Source: Pseudomonas capsici
GTDB taxonomy: Bacteria > Pseudomonadota > Gammaproteobacteria > Pseudomonadales > Pseudomonadaceae
NCBI RefSeq assembly: GCF_017165765.1
Contig: NZ_JAFGZD010000003.1
Span: 124,001-188,000, forward strand
Length of the DNA: 64,000 bases
Direction of reading: 5' to 3'
This document shows, one piece after another, positions 16,442-24,655 of the stretch. The notes under the pieces were generated by a model, which had not been told where the DNA came from, did no database searches, and saw only the letters and a list, made by a program, of their open reading frames with translations. Each line of letters begins with the position of its first letter. The stretch's first letter is position 1. Made by a program: the position numbers and the translations under genes.

Positions 16442-16729
16442 ATGAAACCAACTCTTGATATAGCAGCTAATGGACATCTGATACTGGGTTTTAACGAGTT
16501 ATCAGACTATTGTTGGCTATCGCTAGCTGAAAATCTCATCAGATTCCGAGGGTTCAAAAGATTGGGCTCACCTGTCATAAGTGTTGATGAAAAAATTCAC
16601 CAGAGCTTCCAATGTGCCGAGTTCAGCCTCGAAGCTGGCTGGGATAATTGGTCTGGGCATTATTTGCTTTCTGACTCCGTGGCAGGTGATTTCTTTCTGC
16701 AAGATTTTTTCGACCAAATCCGCTCCTGA
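16442..16729 (+). CDS. Hypothetical protein, 95 aa
   Basis: Not recognised. A small, mildly acidic protein (MKPTLDIAANGHLILGF..., SAEFSLEAGW-like centre EFSLEAGWDNWSGHYLLSDS, C-terminus FFLQDFFDQIRS). The aromatic content and size recall small immunity-type proteins, but no family can be named. GGATGA precedes the ATG. The A/T-rich context differs from the neighbouring MFS/TetR pair. Confidence 0.5.
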   Translation: MKPTLDIAANGHLILGFNELSDYCWLSLAENLIRFRGFKRLGSPVISVDEKIHQSFQCAEFSLEAGWDNWSGHYLLSDSVAGDFFLQDFFDQIRS

Positions 16730-17056
16730 CAGGCAACTAAAATTATTCGATTTGTAGAGGAGGTTTGAACGATTTTGGATTGATGAGACGAGCAGAGCTG
16801 TTGAGTGGAAGAGGATTTAAGAAGTTTTAATCTTGATCGTTACTTTGCCCGAACGTAGATGTATGGTTTAATTTCTGTAATTAAATTGCTTTTATGTTTT
16901 TGGCTGGGGCGAAAGCTCAAGAAATGCTGAGTGCGAGCGTGATGCCATAACGTTGATTGTGTTATTTATTACCGATTCCTTGTCTTGCCATGGCCAATGT
17001 TGCCCTTTCAGAAGTGGATAGAAAAATGGTGGATATATAAATTTTTTAAAGTTTTG
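16730..17056. other. 327 bp intergenic stretch
   Basis: A/T-rich, between the 95-aa gene and the convergent membrane-anchored gene. It holds the right copy of the 31 bp repeat (16777-16807). No terminator, RNA or further ORF is evident. Confidence 0.6.
16777..16807 (+). repeat. 31 bp direct repeat, right copy
   Basis: Matches 14187-14217 with a single G-to-A change. Here it lies outside any gene, so it is a detached copy of the 3' end of the 13880 gene. This suggests the segment between the copies was inserted or duplicated. Confidence 0.75.
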
Positions 17057-17941
17057 TTAGAGTTTGTTGTATGTGATCTTGCATATTGATATTAGCTTTT
17101 TGCTGTCAGAGTCTTTACCAAGACCATGGCGAGGGAGCCAAGTAGCCATATTGGCCAAGACTGCTTTGTTACGAATCTGCTTGGCAATTTTTGATAATCT
17201 CTCACATGAGGTTCGGTGCTCAGGATACCCAATAGAGTTAATGAATGTCGCAACCAATAGGTGGAGAGAAACTAGACGGTCCCAGCGCAGACGATTTTCT
17301 GTCGGTGATAACCCTTGAAAGAATGCGAAAACAGGGTGAATTTTTTCGCCAAGTTCTAGCATTGCATTAGCTCTAAGAGTCGTTCCATTTTCGTCAATGC
17401 ATATTTCGCAGTAGTCGCGTAGTGTGTCAGAGAAAAAGTGATCTACCGCATTGAAAGTGTCGTATGGTATACCGCTAAATAGTTCCGTGTCTGTCATGCA
17501 CCAATGAAGTGCTGCTACGTATTTAACGAATATTCTATCTTTCTTAGACGCAATCCGTGCATCCACATATAATGCTTGACGTTCAAAGTCACGTACAAGA
17601 GAAAAAACAGACAGAAATCGGCAAACAAAACTATTTAAATAGTAGTTTTCAGGATGCCCGATGTTATCTACTACCAACCAGCCCTTGTCGTGGTTTGCAT
17701 ATAAGTTCCAGAGCCGATAACTTAAGCTATTGCCAGCATGAAGCAAGCGTCCATGACTACGGCCAATAATCTCGCGGAGGGCTTTACGTTGCTCGTGATT
17801 ATACTCAGCAGCAAGCTTTTTCTTATGTTCTCGAACTCGGAAAGCGTAAGAAATAAAGGCTGAAGCTATTACGGATATTAGTGAGGCTTGAAGGACTGTA
17901 GTGTTTTTTGATAAGAGCTCTGAAATCCAAGTGAAGTCCAT
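17057..17941 (-). CDS. Membrane-anchored hypothetical protein
   Basis: 294 aa, not recognised. One N-terminal transmembrane helix (residues ~14-34, TTVLQASLISVIASAFISYA) is followed by a basic, probably cytoplasmic helical body (REHKKKLAAEYNHEQRKALREIIGR). It has no recognisable catalytic motif. It lies in the same orientation as the DUF4062 gene 222 bp upstream, and both are A/T-rich. A defence role is plausible only by context. Confidence 0.6.
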   Translation of the reverse strand: MDFTWISELLSKNTTVLQASLISVIASAFISYAFRVREHKKKLAAEYNHEQRKALREIIGRSHGRLLHAGNSLSYRLWNLYANHDKGWLVVDNIGHPENYYLNSFVCRFLSVFSLVRDFERQALYVDARIASKKDRIFVKYVAALHWCMTDTELFSGIPYDTFNAVDHFFSDTLRDYCEICIDENGTTLRANAMLELGEKIHPVFAFFQGLSPTENRLRWDRLVSLHLLVATFINSIGYPEHRTSCERLSKIAKQIRNKAVLANMATWLPRHGLGKDSDSKKLISICKITYNKL

Positions 17942-18163
17942 TTTTATTACTTTCGGTTGGTGTGTGGTTTTATAGTTTAAAAATACTTTACTAAACGGTT
18001 TTTATAGGACGATTATATTGGAGTTTAAAGAGTTTTGGTTGCTACTTATATTGATTTTCATGACGGCAGGTCGAAAATAATCAGTCTCAAGATGCCGCTT
18101 TCTGTAAGGGGTTTATAGTAGATTTTTTATTTGCCTCAAGTCCTGATTTCATTACCAAACAGT

Positions 18164-19141
18164 CTAGATATCTGGGGAGCTCTCTAATTTCGATTTTTCA
18201 AAATACGCCAAAAAACTTAACCCTAACGGAGTTACATAACAACGACGATACTGAACGCCTGAAACCTTCTCATTATCTACTAGGCCATGAATCTGAAGTT
18301 TAGGGCTTATATTGAAAAAAATAAATTTATGGTAATCAGATATCCCCGTCTTGTTAATAACACCCGTAATAAGGTCGTCTTTTGCTACATCGAAAGCTTT
18401 TAGCAAGGATATTTCAATTTCTTTTTCTCCTTTCTCAATGTCTTTTGGTAAGTTTATTTTTGTCTTTGACAAAATATCCTTCAATTCTTCAAATTTAGTA
18501 GAGTCTGCTTTGCTTGGCACTGGAGTAGTCGACAAGCGATGCTCTAGCTGACTAATTTTCTCTTTTAGTTCAGTGTTTTCGCTGGATAACTTGCTTATTT
18601 CTTCCATCAAAGGTTTGGAGTCCACTATTTCACTTCCAGATACCCAGCCAGAAAGCTCTCTATTAGTCGAGTAGTCGGCTAAGGTTTCATGCACGCAAAG
18701 CTTAATATCTTTCAAGTCCTCGAAAAAAGAGGAGATCTTACTAAGTACTTTTGTACGAAAAAGCTTTAATTCTTTGGGGTTTTCTTTTTCCGAAAAGTCA
18801 GTGCCATGAGCTCGAATTTTGTTTTCCAAAGCCTCATCTTTAATGACGACCGCAAACATCGGTTTGTTCAGAGATGCCGCGTAATCGAATTCCAGCTCTG
18901 TATAACTTACATTTGTTGTAGGCTCTACCGCGCCATATCGCCCGCCAAGTATAAGCATATACACATCAGACTCATCAATCCACGAGTTAATGGTGTCTAA
19001 TTGAGATCGATCTCCTGCTGTAAAAAGCTCCATGCCCGCAGGTATATGTCCGGCTTTTAGAATTGCACTTACCGCTGCTTGACGCTCTTCAATCAAGTCG
19101 AGATAAGTACTAGAAATAAAGATTTGTAATTTGCGTTTCAT
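18164..19141 (-). CDS. DUF4062 (TIR-like) protein with coiled coil and winged-helix-like C-terminus
   Basis: 325 aa. Residues 1-~90 are a DUF4062 domain, a TIR-related fold (KLQIFISSTYLDLIEERQ, MLILGGRYG, SYTELEFDYAASLNKPMF). Residues ~175-200 form a coiled coil (EEISKLSSENTELKEKISQL). The C-terminal ~85 residues (TGVINKTGISDYHKF, LVDNEKVSG, YVTPLGLSFLAYF) look like a winged helix. DUF4062 is common in NLR-like and other defence proteins. The ATG follows AGGATGA-type sequence. The role is inferred from the domain and from neighbours. Confidence 0.7.
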   Translation of the reverse strand: MKRKLQIFISSTYLDLIEERQAAVSAILKAGHIPAGMELFTAGDRSQLDTINSWIDESDVYMLILGGRYGAVEPTTNVSYTELEFDYAASLNKPMFAVVIKDEALENKIRAHGTDFSEKENPKELKLFRTKVLSKISSFFEDLKDIKLCVHETLADYSTNRELSGWVSGSEIVDSKPLMEEISKLSSENTELKEKISQLEHRLSTTPVPSKADSTKFEELKDILSKTKINLPKDIEKGEKEIEISLLKAFDVAKDDLITGVINKTGISDYHKFIFFNISPKLQIHGLVDNEKVSGVQYRRCYVTPLGLSFLAYFEKSKLESSPDI

Positions 19142-19215
19142 CCTTTCACCAAAAACTCTCCATTGAGTGCTGAAAAATATATAAAAAAAACTGTAAAGTC
19201 CAACGGAATCTTCCC

Positions 19216-20556
19216 CTACCTCTCCCTCAACGCCTCACTCCCCCCCTTCAACACCGGCTTCAACAAATAATCCATCACGCTCTTCTCCCCGGTAATAATA
19301 TCCACCGTCGCCACCATCCCCGGAATAATCAGCAACGGCTTTTCATCTCCGCCCAAATGATTCCGGTCGGTCCTCACCTGAATCAGGTAAAAACTATTCC
19401 CCTTGTCATCGGTAACCGTATCCGCCCCGATCATTTCCAGCCGGGCAGGCAGCCCGCCATAAATCGTGTAGTCATAGGCGCTGAATTTGACCATCGCTTT
19501 CTGCCCCGGATGCAGAAACGCAACATCCTGCGGACGTACTCTGGCTTCGATCAGCAGGTTGTCTTCCAGGGGGACGATTTCCAGCAGGTCGCTGCCGGGC
19601 TGGACGACGCCGCCGATGGTGTTGATCTTGAGGGTCTTGACGATGCCGCGTACCGGGGAGGTGACGGTGGTGCGGGTCATGCGGTCGTCGATGGCGATGC
19701 GGTTGGCGCTGATTTTGGCGAGGTCGGCGCGTTTTTCGTTGAGTTCGCGGGAGGCTTCGCTGCGGAAGGTCAGTTCCGATTCCTGGATTCTGCTTTTGAT
19801 TTCGTTGATGGCGGCTTCGGCGCGGGGGATGGCCAGGGTGTTGGCGTTCATCGAGCCGCGCATTTCCACGGCGTTGCGTTTGAGGCGCAGGATTTCCACG
19901 GGCGAGACGGCGCCTGAGCCCACCAGCGGGATCGACATGTCGAGTTCCTGCTGCACCAGCGCAAGGCTGTTGCGGAACTGTTCCTGGCGGGCGCGAAACT
20001 CGGCCAGCTCCTGGGTCTTTTGCCTGAGTTGTTCGTTGAGGGTGCGCTGTTCGCCGTCCAGGCGTCGCTGCCGGGATTCATGCAGCGCACGCTCATCGGC
20101 GGCGACTTGCGGGGCTTTGTCGAGCAGTTCCTGGGGCAGGAGCAAGGGCCGTCCTTCGGCTTCGGCGGCCAGACGTTCGACCTGAGCGGTGAGGGTCAGG
20201 CGATCCACTTCGCTTTCGCCCCGATTGGACAGAAAGCGGGTGTCGTCCAGGCGCAGCAGAGTATCGCCCTTGTTCACCACCTGGCCTTCGCGCACGAATA
20301 TCTCGGTGACGATGCCGCCTTCCAGGTTCTGGATCACCTGGACCTTGCTGGACGGAATGGCCTTGCCTTCGCCGGTGGTGACTTCCTGCAGTACGGCATA
20401 GTTTGCCCAGATCAGAGCGGTCAGGATCAATGCGGTGGCGACCCAGACCGTGAGGCGTTGGGCGTCCGATGAGTCTTGCTGCAGGGCGCTGTTGCGTTCG
20501 TTCATGAACGCGAGTTCGGGCCTGAAGCGACGGCGCAATCCGTAGGTGACTGGCAT
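19216..20556 (-). CDS. HlyD-family type I secretion periplasmic adaptor (LapC-like)
   Basis: 446 aa membrane-fusion protein linking the inner-membrane ABC exporter to the outer-membrane porin. One transmembrane helix lies near residues 37-57 (LTVWVATALILTALIWANYA). The first lipoyl half-motif is GGIVTEIFVREGQVVNKGDTL, followed by a long coiled-coil hairpin (~115-285) and the second half TVTSPVRGIVKTLKINTIGG. The start at 20556 (after GAGGAG) is preferred over 20571. It is 11 bp downstream of the ABC gene, so they are co-transcribed. Confidence 0.9.
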   Translation of the reverse strand: MPVTYGLRRRFRPELAFMNERNSALQQDSSDAQRLTVWVATALILTALIWANYAVLQEVTTGEGKAIPSSKVQVIQNLEGGIVTEIFVREGQVVNKGDTLLRLDDTRFLSNRGESEVDRLTLTAQVERLAAEAEGRPLLLPQELLDKAPQVAADERALHESRQRRLDGEQRTLNEQLRQKTQELAEFRARQEQFRNSLALVQQELDMSIPLVGSGAVSPVEILRLKRNAVEMRGSMNANTLAIPRAEAAINEIKSRIQESELTFRSEASRELNEKRADLAKISANRIAIDDRMTRTTVTSPVRGIVKTLKINTIGGVVQPGSDLLEIVPLEDNLLIEARVRPQDVAFLHPGQKAMVKFSAYDYTIYGGLPARLEMIGADTVTDDKGNSFYLIQVRTDRNHLGGDEKPLLIIPGMVATVDIITGEKSVMDYLLKPVLKGGSEALRER

Positions 20557-20567
20557 GATAAGGCTCC

Positions 20568-22715
20568 TCAAACAGGCGTCGGGCCGGCCTGGCCCTTGCG
20601 CAGCGCTTCGATCACGGCCGCCTTGGGGCCGTCGGCCACCAGCTTGCCGTTGTCCAGAACCAGCAGCCGATCCACCAGGCTCAGCATTGACATGCGATGG
20701 GTGACCAGCAGCAGGGTTTTGCCAGGTATCAGTTGATGCAGATGTTGGCGCAGGGTGTCTTCGCTGGCGTTGTCCATGTGGCTGGTGGGTTCGTCCAGCA
20801 GCATGATCGGCGGGTCGCGCAGTAGCGCCCGGGCCAGCAACACGGCCTGACGCTGGCCACCGGACAGCAACTGGCCGCGCTCCCCTACGGGGCGGTCGAA
20901 GCTCTGAGGATGTTGAAGGGCCAGTTCGTCGACGCCGGTAAGGCGTGCGACTTCCAGCATGCGGGCGTCACTGGTGTGGCGGGCACCGAGAGTGAGGTTG
21001 TCGCGCAGGCTGCCGGCCAGCAGCGGCAGGTCATGGGCGACATAACCGATCTGTTGGCGCAAGGCGGTGATTTCCAGTTGCCGCAGGTCGAGGTTATCCA
21101 GCAATAACTGGCCTTCGTCGGGTGTGTAAAAGCCCATCAGCAGGCGCGCCAGCGTACTTTTGCCCGAGCCGCTGCGACCGATGATGCCGATCCGTTCGCC
21201 CGGTTCGATATTGAAGCTGATGCCGTGCAGGGCCGCTGCGCTTTGCTGGCCATAGGCGAAGCTGACGTTGCTGGCTTTCAGCGCGCCCTTGAGTGGCGGA
21301 CATTGCAGCGGACGCTGGTGGGTGTCTCGCTCCTGAGGCAAGGCCATCAGCGTGTCGGTGCTTTTCATGGTCAGTTGCGCCTGTTGATAGCGGGTGATCA
21401 GCCCGGCGATCTGGCCCAGTGGCGCGAGTACGCGACTGCCCAGCATGTAGGTGGCGACCAGTGCGCCGACGCTCAGGTTGCCAGCGATAATGCTGTAGAC
21501 CCCGGCGACGATGGTTGCCATGCCGCAGAACTGCTGGATAAACAGCGTGCTGTTGCTGGCCAGCGCGGCCAGATGCCGGGCGTGGTTGTCCAGGCGGGTG
21601 AGAGCGCCGTGGGTGCTTTCCCACTGATGCTGACGCTCGCCTTCGGCATTGCAGGCCTTGAGGGTTTCCAGGCTGCCGAGGGTTTCCACCAGCAGGGCCT
21701 GCCGCGCTGCGCCCAGGCTCAGGCTTTTTTGTACGGTGTCGCGCAGCAGTACCTGGATGGTCCAGGCAAAGGCCACGGTCAGTGGGAAGGCGATCATCGG
21801 GATCAGCACCAGCCAGCCGCCCAGCAGGCCGATAACGCCGAGCATCAACAGTGCGAAGGGCAGGTCGATCAGGCTGGTGAGGGTGACGGCGGTCAGAAAT
21901 TCCCGAAGTCCCTGAAAGTCATGAATGCTCTGGGCAAAGCCGCCCACCGTGGCCGGGCGGTTTTTCAGGTGCATGCCGATGATGCGTTCAAACAGGGTTG
22001 CGGAGAGAATCAGGTCGGTCTTGCTGCCGGCCCGATCCAGCAGACGGGCGCGGATCAGGCGCAATCCCAGCTCGAACAGAGTGCCGACCAGCAGCCCGAT
22101 CGCCAGCACCCACAAGGTGGCGGTGGCCTGATTGGGCACGACGCGATCGTAGGTTTGCATGACGAACAGAGGCACCATCAGGCCCAGCAGGTTGATCAAC
22201 AGGCTGGCAAGAATGGCATCGCCGTAGAGCCCGCGAGACTGTTTCAGGGTGTCGCGAAACCAGGTCTTGACCCTCGGCAGCAACGGGGTGCGCAGTTGCT
22301 CCAGTTCATGCAGCGGACGGGCGAACAAGGCCTGGCCGCTGTAGTGACGGGCCAGTTCTTCCCGGCTGATCCATTGTTCGCCGCCCTCGTTTTCACAGGG
22401 CAGGATCAGCGCTTGTCCGTCGTCGCCCCAGCGGCTCAGGACGGCGCAGCGCTGATGGTCGAGCAACAGCAGAACGGGCAGGTTCAGGCTGTCGATGGCG
22501 TTCAGTTCGCGTCGCAGCCAGCGAGCCTGCAAGCCGGCATTGGCAGCGGCCCGAGGCAGTTGCGCACTGCTCAAGCGCTGCCGGGCCAACGGCAGCCCGG
22601 CACTCAGGCTGGCGCGGCTGGTGGTGCAGCCATGCAGGTTGCAGAGGATCAGAAGGCCATCGAGCAAGGGATCGTCGTCGTTCGGCGCAGGGTCGAGAGT
22701 GGCGGACAGTTCCAT
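20568..22715 (-). CDS. Type I secretion ABC transporter/ATPase (LapB-like)
   Basis: 715 aa. The N-terminal ~130 residues are a C39-peptidase-like domain without the catalytic Cys-His arrangement, as in exporters that bind but do not cleave RTX substrates. An ABC transmembrane domain follows (~150-440). The ATPase domain has Walker A IGRSGSGKST, signature LLSGGQRQAVLLARALL and Walker B IMLLDEPTSH. The ATG at 22715 gives the family N-terminus (MELSATLDPAPNDDD). The longer frame to 22817 runs through a palindromic repeat and is not a real N-terminus. Confidence 0.92.
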   Translation of the reverse strand: MELSATLDPAPNDDDPLLDGLLILCNLHGCTTSRASLSAGLPLARQRLSSAQLPRAAANAGLQARWLRRELNAIDSLNLPVLLLLDHQRCAVLSRWGDDGQALILPCENEGGEQWISREELARHYSGQALFARPLHELEQLRTPLLPRVKTWFRDTLKQSRGLYGDAILASLLINLLGLMVPLFVMQTYDRVVPNQATATLWVLAIGLLVGTLFELGLRLIRARLLDRAGSKTDLILSATLFERIIGMHLKNRPATVGGFAQSIHDFQGLREFLTAVTLTSLIDLPFALLMLGVIGLLGGWLVLIPMIAFPLTVAFAWTIQVLLRDTVQKSLSLGAARQALLVETLGSLETLKACNAEGERQHQWESTHGALTRLDNHARHLAALASNSTLFIQQFCGMATIVAGVYSIIAGNLSVGALVATYMLGSRVLAPLGQIAGLITRYQQAQLTMKSTDTLMALPQERDTHQRPLQCPPLKGALKASNVSFAYGQQSAAALHGISFNIEPGERIGIIGRSGSGKSTLARLLMGFYTPDEGQLLLDNLDLRQLEITALRQQIGYVAHDLPLLAGSLRDNLTLGARHTSDARMLEVARLTGVDELALQHPQSFDRPVGERGQLLSGGQRQAVLLARALLRDPPIMLLDEPTSHMDNASEDTLRQHLHQLIPGKTLLLVTHRMSMLSLVDRLLVLDNGKLVADGPKAAVIEALRKGQAGPTPV

Positions 22716-22757
22716 ACGATTCACAGGTGGACTCCCATAGAACAGATGATTCAACGT

Positions 22758-22847
22758 GTGGGAGGCAGCTTGCTGGCGAAAGGACCAGTAAAACCGGCAT
22801 ATAGGCAGCGTCTGCACATTGAAGGCGTCGCCAGCAAGCTGCCTCCC
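22758..22847. repeat. Dispersed palindromic intergenic repeat, copy 2 of 3
   Basis: Arms GTGGGAGGCAGCTTGCTGGC and GCCAGCAAGCTGCCTCCC flank about 50 bp. It lies between the porin and ABC genes of the secretion locus, which run in the same direction, so it may modulate read-through. The inter-arm AAAACCGGCA segment is shared with copy 3. Confidence 0.8.
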
Positions 22848-22881
22848 ATAAAGCGGATCGGATTGATCCGGGTGGTTGTAT

Positions 22882-24237
22882 TTATTTCAGCGATGGCAAA
22901 CGAGCCTGGTTTTCCACTTCGTTCAGTGCCACCGCTTCGGCAGGCAGGACGACACGCTGTTTGCGCAATAACTCTCCTTCGCTGGCCAGGACCCGATACA
23001 TGGCCAGTTCTTCGGTGTAGCGCACTTCGGTGTAGCGGCGGCTGGCGTTGTAGAGTTCGTTTTCGCTGTCCAGCAGGTCGAGCAGGGTGCGTTGGCCCAG
23101 GCCGAACTGGTCCTGGTACGCGGCGCGTACGCGGGTTGTGGAGGTCACGTAGTCACGGGCAATCGGGGTTTGCAGGCGGGCGTTGTCCATGGCATTCCAG
23201 GCCAGCGACATGTTTTCGTTGAGCATGCGCAAGGCGTTGTTGCGGATGTCCAGGGCCTGGCCGGTCTTGTAGGCGTTGGAGCGCAGGCGCGCCTTGTCAC
23301 GGTTGCCGTTGAACAGGTTGTAATTCATCACCACGGCGGCCCGCCATTCCTTGTCGTGGCCTTCCTCGCCTTGCAGGTTGTCATTGGCACCTACGGCCAG
23401 TTCGGCATCGAAGCGTGGGTAGAAAGGTGCCTTCGAGCTTTCATATTGTTTCTCGGCGGCCTGCACATCGGCCTGGGCCGATTTCAGATACGGGTTGTTG
23501 AGCAGCATGCTCTGCTGGGCATCGGACAGGCTCAGCGGGATCTCGCCCTTGATGGACGGCGGGGTTTCCAGTTCGTCCGGCAAGCGGCCCACGGCACTGG
23601 CGAAGCTGGCTTCGGCATCGGCCAGTTCCACCTGGGCGGTATGGAAGTTGTTCTGTGCCAGTGCACGGCGGGCCAGGGACTGGTCGCGATCCGCTGCGCT
23701 GCCCACGCCACGTTCGCTGCGCAGGATGATCTGGTCATTGATGCGCAAGTGCGCCTGCAGGTTATTGCGGGCCAGGGTCAGCAGTTCACGGCACTTGAGC
23801 ACGTCGAGATACACCTCGATGGCGCGCAGGGCGAGGCTCTGGGAGGTGCCTTGCACGTAGTAGGCACGGGAGTTGACCACCGCTCGGGTGCGGCCCACTT
23901 CGTTAGGGGTATTGAAGCCGTCGAACAGCAACTGGCGCAGGCGCAGCTCGGACTGGGTGTAATTGAGGATCTGCGAGTCATGGCCATAAAGAGCGCGGGT
24001 GCTGGGGCTGTCGGTCTTCTGTCGACCGTAGGCGGCCACTACATCGACTGTGGGCAGGTAGCCGCCTTTAGCAACGTTCAGTTCTTCACCGGCAGACAGT
24101 CTTTCGTTCTTGCTGGCCTGGATTTCCGGGTGGTGGTCAAGGGTGTTCTGGATCGCTTCGGTCAATGTAATGGCTTGCGCTTGCGCACAGGCCACCGCAA
24201 GCACGACGGCGCTGTAAAGCGGTGTCAAATCGCGCAT
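22882..24237 (-). CDS. TolC-family outer-membrane protein of type I secretion (LapE/AggA-like)
   Basis: 451 aa. Signal peptide of about 22 residues (LYSAVVLAVACAQAQA, cleavage after AQA), then TolC repeats: ITLTEAIQNTLDHHPEIQAS at the start, PYLKSAQADVQAAEKQYESS in the centre and QFGLGQRTLLDLLDSENELY in the second repeat. This is the classic layout for an outer-membrane channel paired with HlyD/ABC partners. AGGGAGA lies before the ATG. It is the first gene of the porin-ABC-adaptor run, divergent from the RTX substrate gene. Confidence 0.92.
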   Translation of the reverse strand: MRDLTPLYSAVVLAVACAQAQAITLTEAIQNTLDHHPEIQASKNERLSAGEELNVAKGGYLPTVDVVAAYGRQKTDSPSTRALYGHDSQILNYTQSELRLRQLLFDGFNTPNEVGRTRAVVNSRAYYVQGTSQSLALRAIEVYLDVLKCRELLTLARNNLQAHLRINDQIILRSERGVGSAADRDQSLARRALAQNNFHTAQVELADAEASFASAVGRLPDELETPPSIKGEIPLSLSDAQQSMLLNNPYLKSAQADVQAAEKQYESSKAPFYPRFDAELAVGANDNLQGEEGHDKEWRAAVVMNYNLFNGNRDKARLRSNAYKTGQALDIRNNALRMLNENMSLAWNAMDNARLQTPIARDYVTSTTRVRAAYQDQFGLGQRTLLDLLDSENELYNASRRYTEVRYTEELAMYRVLASEGELLRKQRVVLPAEAVALNEVENQARLPSLK

Positions 24238-24655
24238 GAATACGTCTCCCTTCGTAAAAGTGTTCTGCTGGTCAATAAAATGACTTTTTCGTGCGGTCAG
24301 CCGTGTCAGGCTTGTAACAACACAGCTAAGAACAACTTTTGAGAAAACTCAGACGTTTTTTTCATATGCCTTATGCCGAAAAAAACTTATGCAGTTTTCC
24401 GAATAGCGACGATGGTTGTTTGTGTCATGCCCTTTTATTCAGCCACTTAAGTGCGGTTTTTCTGGTTTTTTGGCTTTCGACGGAATTATGTCGGCATGTG
24501 AGGCACATGAAATTGCATGTGAAAACAACAGATTGATCAGGCGACGATTTTCTGTCGCGAAAAGGTTGTCGGAGTTTTATCTGTTGCGCGGGTGAGGCAA
24601 TTCAGGAGCAGATCCGAGGGTTTCGGGTTCGATCGTTACGAAAAATGGAGTGAAT
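24238..24655. other. 418 bp divergent promoter region of the secretion locus
   Basis: A/T-rich stretch between the porin and RTX genes. It includes a small hairpin GCGAC-N8-GTCGC (24541-24558). No promoter could be called with confidence. A regulator of surface attachment (FleQ-type) could bind here, but no clear site is seen. Confidence 0.5.

Noticed and set aside
22716..22817. 34-codon N-terminal extension of the type I ATPase
   Set aside because: It translates through a palindromic intergenic repeat; the family start is MELSATLDP at 22715.
21225..23222. 665-codon plus-strand frame opposite the secretion ATPase
   Set aside because: Antisense shadow; the minus-strand ABC transporter has all its motifs.
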